A stretch of DNA of 18,403 bases from an uncultured Lachnospiraceae bacterium (GTDB taxonomy: Bacteria > Bacillota > Clostridia > Lachnospirales > Lachnospiraceae), in contig CADBNQ010000353.1 in the NCBI GenBank assembly GCA_902796045.1, positions 1-18,403 of the forward strand. The letters run 5' to 3'. Under the pieces are notes generated by a model. The model had not been told where the DNA came from and made no database searches. It worked only from the letters and a program-made list of their open reading frames with translations. Made by a program: the position numbers and the translations under genes. Numbering within the stretch: the first letter of the stretch is position 1; each line of letters begins with the position of its first letter. Shown here one piece after another: positions 15,261 to 18,403 of this stretch.

Positions 15261-16514
15261 TCACGGGGTCGGATCATTGTCCTCCGGCTCTGTTTCTTCT
15301 GTTCTTATCTCCTCCGGCTTCATCTCTTCCGGTTCTGTCTCCTCCGGCTTTATCTCCTCCGGTTCCGGGGCTTCTGTCTTCTTTTTGCTAAAGCGAAGCC
15401 TGCCGTTATTCCCCTTCTTCTCCTGTCTGCCGGCCTGCGCTTCTCTGGCTGCCTTTTTTGCCTGGCGGCGCTGTCTGAACCTTACCCTGAGAGGCCTGGC
15501 TGCCCACCATATCAGACCAAAGACAACGATGAAGGGCAGAAGCCTGATGATCAGGAAAAGCAGTTCTTCCATGAAGGACAGAAAACCGGTCCAGGACTCC
15601 TGGAGAGTATTGCTGAGCCGCTCTAAGAAGGTATTTGTCTTCTTGCCGGTCGGACTGGGTTTGTACTCCAGCACCTCTTTGATGTTCATGGTGATGGTGG
15701 AATAGGCAACCTGGGTATCCATCATGCTGAGCCGGGTTTTGTACTGATTCAGCTGTGTCTGAACTTCAGTCAGTCTTTTTTCCACAGTGATCATATCCTC
15801 GATGGTCTTAGCCTCATCCATCATCTTGAGCAGTCTCTTTTCCTGGATATTCAGAGATTCGATCGTGGCCTGGGTATCATAATATGACCTGCTGATGTTT
15901 TGTACGTCCATGGACTTATGGGTCATCTTCCCTTTTCCGTCAAGTGCTTTCAGAAATGCCTGATAGTCTTTCGAGGGGATCCTGACCACAATAGTGCACT
16001 CCATGGTGCCATAGGTCTTTGTATGTCCGTCAATATACCAGCCCGAATCATTATCATATTCATTCTCACTCTCGATAATGCCGGAGAAATCTTTGATCTG
16101 CTTTTCGATCTCTTCCATCGTTTTCTGATAACTGGTCGTCTCTATGGTCAGATCACAGGTATAGACCAGTTTTTCTTCTTTTTTCGCTGTCTGAGCCTGG
16201 TCTCCGCCTTCTTTCTGATCTGTGCCGGTCTCCGGATCCTGAGGCTGATTCTGATCCTGGCTGACCGTTTCATTCTGTCCCTGGCCGGCTCCCTCGGCCA
16301 CTTCTTCCCCGTCAGCCATTTCTTCCGACAGGGCATTCTTCTGTCCTCCGGCTACCCCCTGCAGAGGCTGAGCAGAGTCCTCAAAATCAGACTGAACCTT
16401 GTCATCCTCTATCTCCTGTGATTCCTGTCTGTATGACTCACCACCTCCTGAACAGCCGGCAAGAACAGCGCAGACAATAAGAAATACCATAAAGATCTTC
16501 ATATACTTTTTCAT
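15261..16514 (-). CDS. DUF4349-family lipoprotein with a membrane anchor and acidic repeat tail
   Basis: A 417-residue protein. A lipoprotein signal with lipobox LAGC (18-21, Cys21) is followed by a Q/E/G-rich low-complexity linker (~25-112). The DUF4349 domain (~113-283) contains LVYTCDLTIET at its start and a coiled-coil-like central helix pair (~215-265). A strong membrane helix lies at ~316-338. A basic segment (~340-380) and an acidic Pro/Glu tail (383-417) end the protein. DUF4349 proteins are cell-envelope proteins of unknown function. The start is ATG 16514, since GGAGG (16527-16523) is 8 nt upstream; a GTG at 16523 overlaps that site and is unlikely. It has its own promoter and diverges from the resolvase-like gene. 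Confidence 0.88.
   Translation of the reverse strand: MKKYMKIFMVFLIVCAVLAGCSGGGESYRQESQEIEDDKVQSDFEDSAQPLQGVAGGQKNALSEEMADGEEVAEGAGQGQNETVSQDQNQPQDPETGTDQKEGGDQAQTAKKEEKLVYTCDLTIETTSYQKTMEEIEKQIKDFSGIIESENEYDNDSGWYIDGHTKTYGTMECTIVVRIPSKDYQAFLKALDGKGKMTHKSMDVQNISRSYYDTQATIESLNIQEKRLLKMMDEAKTIEDMITVEKRLTEVQTQLNQYKTRLSMMDTQVAYSTITMNIKEVLEYKPSPTGKKTNTFLERLSNTLQESWTGFLSFMEELLFLIIRLLPFIVVFGLIWWAARPLRVRFRQRRQAKKAAREAQAGRQEKKGNNGRLRFSKKKTEAPEPEEIKPEETEPEEMKPEEIRTEETEPEDNDPTP
15282..15371 (-). repeat. Three tandem 30-bp repeats encoding the acidic Pro/Glu tail
   Basis: Units start at 15282, 15312 and 15342, each beginning CTCCGG(C) in the plus-strand reading, with an exact 30-bp period. They encode ten-residue blocks of the EEIKPEETEP type at the C-terminus of the DUF4349 protein. 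The units have diverged at several positions, so this is an old or selected duplication. Copy number could vary between strains without breaking the frame. Confidence 0.8.
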
Positions 16515-16522
16515 GAAATGCA

Positions 16523-16527
16523 CCTCC
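16523..16527 (-). promoter_or_regulatory. Ribosome binding site fixing the DUF4349 protein start
   Basis: TAAGGAGGT on the minus strand places GGAGG 8 nt ahead of ATG 16514. The in-frame GTG at 16523 lies within this site and so cannot use it. Confidence 0.8.
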
Positions 16528-16552
16528 TTATCTCGTTTATTGCTTATACATT

Positions 16553-16580
16553 ATTATACCGTGGCACAAACAAAAAGCAA
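16553..16580 (-). promoter_or_regulatory. Promoter of the DUF4349 lipoprotein gene
   Basis: Minus strand: TTGCTT (16580-16575), a 16-bp spacer and a perfect TATAAT (16558-16553), about 38 bp ahead of the ATG. The same TTGCTT hexamer heads the promoter of the next unit downstream (15254-15249). Confidence 0.6.
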
Positions 16581-16699
16581 GCGCAAAAGCCATTCTAAAA
16601 ACCAACAGATTTTTTACATTTCAGGCAGGCTGATTTCTGCGTCATTTTATTTTCTACTTCATGGTCCGGATATTCCATAATCTTCTCCTGAGAAAATGC

Positions 16700-16705
16700 T
16701 ATACT
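16700..16705 (+). promoter_or_regulatory. Extended -10 element ahead of the resolvase-like/flavodiiron pair
   Basis: TGC-TATACT (extended -10) lies 34 bp before the start ATG. No good -35 is present at the usual distance, which fits an extended -10 promoter or an activator-dependent one. The rest of the 16581-16699 interval shows no gene. Confidence 0.45.
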
Positions 16706-16739
16706 GACAGGGAATATCAAAAATAAGAAGGAGGACCTC

Positions 16740-17141
16740 ATGAAGCGAGTGGCAATTTATCACTATCAGTACTATCGGGGGGCATGCAAACTATGCTATC
16801 GACATTTCATTCAGGAAATGGTAGAATCATATGAGAAGTGTCACGAAGTTGCCAGAAACACTTACGGGGAGGACTGCGAATTTTTCCATTATACTGATTT
16901 CGGCCAGTATGACAGTAATGACACAGACCGTCCCAGCTTTCACAGGATGATGGCTGCCATGAGAAACGGCGAGTTTGATGTGCTGATGTGCTATACCCTG
17001 AATACGATCACCACCAACGAAAAGCAGCTGATTGAGCTGTACAAGGAGGTCCGTTCCAGAGGCATCGATTTTATGACTGCCGGAAAAGGACCTGAGACCA
17101 TGAAGATCATGGATTATTATATCGAACAGAATCATTTATAA
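16740..17141 (+). CDS. Stand-alone serine-recombinase-like (resolvase N-terminal) domain lacking the catalytic residues
   Basis: A 133-residue protein. The opening VAIYHYQYY (4-12), the mid motif DRPSFHRMMAAMRNGEFDVL (63-82) and TLNTITTN (86-93) follow the layout of the resolvase/invertase catalytic domain (VAIYARVS, RPxFxxM, KLDRLSRN). The nucleophile serine and nearby arginine (expected around 9-11) are tyrosines. The D-R-L-S-R segment reads N-T-I-T-T, so strand cleavage is not expected. There is no DNA-binding tail or zinc-ribbon/recombinase domain. The protein has five cysteines, including Cys16 and Cys19 as CxxC. An AAGGAGG site lies 5 nt ahead of the ATG. The flavodiiron gene follows 19 bp later. 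It may be a repurposed regulator or scaffold; the function is unknown. Confidence 0.78.
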   Translation: MKRVAIYHYQYYRGACKLCYRHFIQEMVESYEKCHEVARNTYGEDCEFFHYTDFGQYDSNDTDRPSFHRMMAAMRNGEFDVLMCYTLNTITTNEKQLIELYKEVRSRGIDFMTAGKGPETMKIMDYYIEQNHL

Positions 17142-17160
17142 TCACTGAAGGGAGGCTGTT

Positions 17161-18403
17161 ATGTATATCACAAAAGACATAAAATATGTCGGAGTCAACG
17201 ACCACAAGGTTGATCTGTTTGAGGGGCAGTACCCGGTACCCAACGGGATGGCTTACAACTCTTACGTGATCCTGGATGAGAAGATCGCCGTCATGGACAC
17301 AGTTGACATCAATTTCGGAAGCGAGTGGCTGGTTAATATCGAGAAGGTCCTGGCAGGACGTCAGCCGGATTACCTGATCGTACAGCACATGGAGCCGGAT
17401 CATTCTGCCAACATCGCCAACTTTATGCAGTACTATAAAGATGCAAAGATTGTTTCTTCCAGAAAAGCCTTCGATATGATGACGAACTTCTTCGGAACTG
17501 ATTTTTCAGGCCGGCAGGTTCTGATCGAGAACGGCTCCACACTGCGTCTTGGCGAGCATACGCTGGCTTTTGTCGAGGCACCTATGGTTCACTGGCCTGA
17601 GGTTGTGGTCAGCTACGATATCAAGGACAAGGTTCTCTTCTCCGCCGACGGTCTGGGCAAGTTCGGGGCCAACGATGTGGAGGAAGACTGGACAGATGAA
17701 GCCCGCCGCTATTATATCGGTATCGTCGGCATGTACGGCGATTTCGTACAGGAACTTCTGAAGGTAGCCGGCACTCTGGAGATCGAGGCAGTCTGCCCGA
17801 CACACGGTCCTGTTCTCAAGGAAAACCTCGGCTATTATCTGGATCTCTATGATAAGTGGTCCTCCTACACGCCTGAGGAGGAGGGTATCGTCGTGGCTTA
17901 CACTTCTGTCTACGGCCATACAAAAGAAGCTGCCTTAAGTCTTGCGCGCAATCTCAAGGCTAAGAAAGCGCCTAATGTTGTAGTCTATGACCTGGCAAGA
18001 GATGATATGTCTGCGGCTGTCAGTGACGCCTTCCGTTACAGCAAGCTGGTTCTGGCCACAACGACCTACAACGGTAGCATGTATCCTTTCATGCATGATT
18101 TCATCCACAGACTGGTGGAGCATAAGTTCCAGAAAAGGACTGTTGCCCTCATTGAGAATGGCTCATGGGCTCCCCAGGCAGGCAAGCTGATGAAAGAAAT
18201 GCTCAGCGAGTGCAAGGGAATCGAGTTCACAAAGAACAATGTTCACATCAAGTCTGCTCTGAATGAAAAGAACTACGAAGAGATGGAAAACATGGCCTAT
18301 GAGCTGTGTCAGGAATACATCGAACATGACGATGAACTGGCCAACAGGGAAAACATGAGCGCCCTCTTTAAGATTGGCTACGGCCTCTATGTCATCACCA
18401 GCA
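17161..18403 (+). CDS. fprA: A-type flavodiiron protein (O2/NO reductase), probably with a C-terminal flavin-reductase domain; cut by the window edge
   Basis: The frame runs 414 codons from ATG 17161 (GGGAGG site upstream) to the edge without a stop. The metallo-beta-lactamase-like domain (~1-240) has the full diiron ligand set: H76-x-E78-x-D80-H81, His144, Asp163 and His215. The flavodoxin domain (~242-390) has the FMN phosphate loop YTSVYGHTKE (247-256). After a short linker, ALFKIGYGLYVITS (401-414) looks like the start of a flavin-reductase-like domain, as in larger flavodiiron proteins that take electrons from NAD(P)H. Such enzymes reduce O2 to water or NO to N2O in the cytosol of anaerobes. 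It is probably co-transcribed with the small upstream gene. The core call is very firm; the fused C-terminal domain rests on 14 residues. Confidence 0.95.
   Translation, partial: MYITKDIKYVGVNDHKVDLFEGQYPVPNGMAYNSYVILDEKIAVMDTVDINFGSEWLVNIEKVLAGRQPDYLIVQHMEPDHSANIANFMQYYKDAKIVSSRKAFDMMTNFFGTDFSGRQVLIENGSTLRLGEHTLAFVEAPMVHWPEVVVSYDIKDKVLFSADGLGKFGANDVEEDWTDEARRYYIGIVGMYGDFVQELLKVAGTLEIEAVCPTHGPVLKENLGYYLDLYDKWSSYTPEEEGIVVAYTSVYGHTKEAALSLARNLKAKKAPNVVVYDLARDDMSAAVSDAFRYSKLVLATTTYNGSMYPFMHDFIHRLVEHKFQKRTVALIENGSWAPQAGKLMKEMLSECKGIEFTKNNVHIKSALNEKNYEEMENMAYELCQEYIEHDDELANRENMSALFKIGYGLYVITS

Noticed and set aside
16740..17141. An active integrase or resolvase marking a mobile element
   Set aside because: Catalytic residues are replaced, no DNA-binding tail is present, and no flanking repeats or attachment sites were seen.

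Overview
The window looks like chromosomal DNA of an anaerobic Clostridia (Bacillota), most likely Lachnospiraceae-like. The reasons are strong AGGAGG-type ribosome sites, moderate GC, a clostridial-style Tad/Flp pilus locus with a DUF5702-type protein, a DUF4349 lipoprotein and an A-type flavodiiron protein. No rRNA, tRNA, CRISPR array, insertion sequence or prophage was seen. The organism is inferred from these families, not from a marker gene.

Layout. (1) Positions 1-7764, minus strand: one long Tad (tight adherence, type IVb pilus) operon, read from right to left. Its order is TadZ/CpaE-like protein, TadA/CpaF ATPase, TadB, a TadC-like protein with an extra ectodomain, Flp pilin, DUF5702-like protein, two TadE-like pseudopilins, and a gene that runs off the left edge. 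Genes overlap or abut, a good promoter lies just upstream (7736-7764), and no internal terminator is evident. Prepilin peptidase and CpaB/RcpC-type genes are not in the window. (2) 7905-11255, minus: a GT2 glycosyltransferase overlapping a YfhO-family membrane protein, closed by a strong intrinsic terminator. This is probably a cell-surface glycosylation pair. (3) 11256-11612: a non-coding gap with a strong hairpin. (4) 11613-15174, minus: a tight four-gene unit with its own promoter. It encodes a membrane protein with a cytosolic zinc ribbon, a single-pass membrane protein, an unrecognised soluble protein and a DUF815 AAA+ ATPase. It is the best candidate here for an undescribed system. (5) 15261-16514, minus: a DUF4349 lipoprotein with a repeat-encoded acidic tail. 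(6) 16740-18403, plus: a small protein resembling a serine-recombinase catalytic domain stripped of its catalytic residues, followed 19 bp later by a flavodiiron protein. The flavodiiron protein appears to be entering a C-terminal flavin-reductase domain when the window ends.

How the parts work together. TadA would power TadB/TadC-driven export and assembly of Flp, with the TadE-like and DUF5702 proteins as minor or envelope components. The GT2/YfhO pair would modify a surface polymer. The four-gene unit has a membrane-sensor-plus-ATPase architecture, but its substrate is unknown. The flavodiiron protein would detoxify O2 or NO. Its small upstream partner may be a repurposed DNA-binding or scaffold fold.
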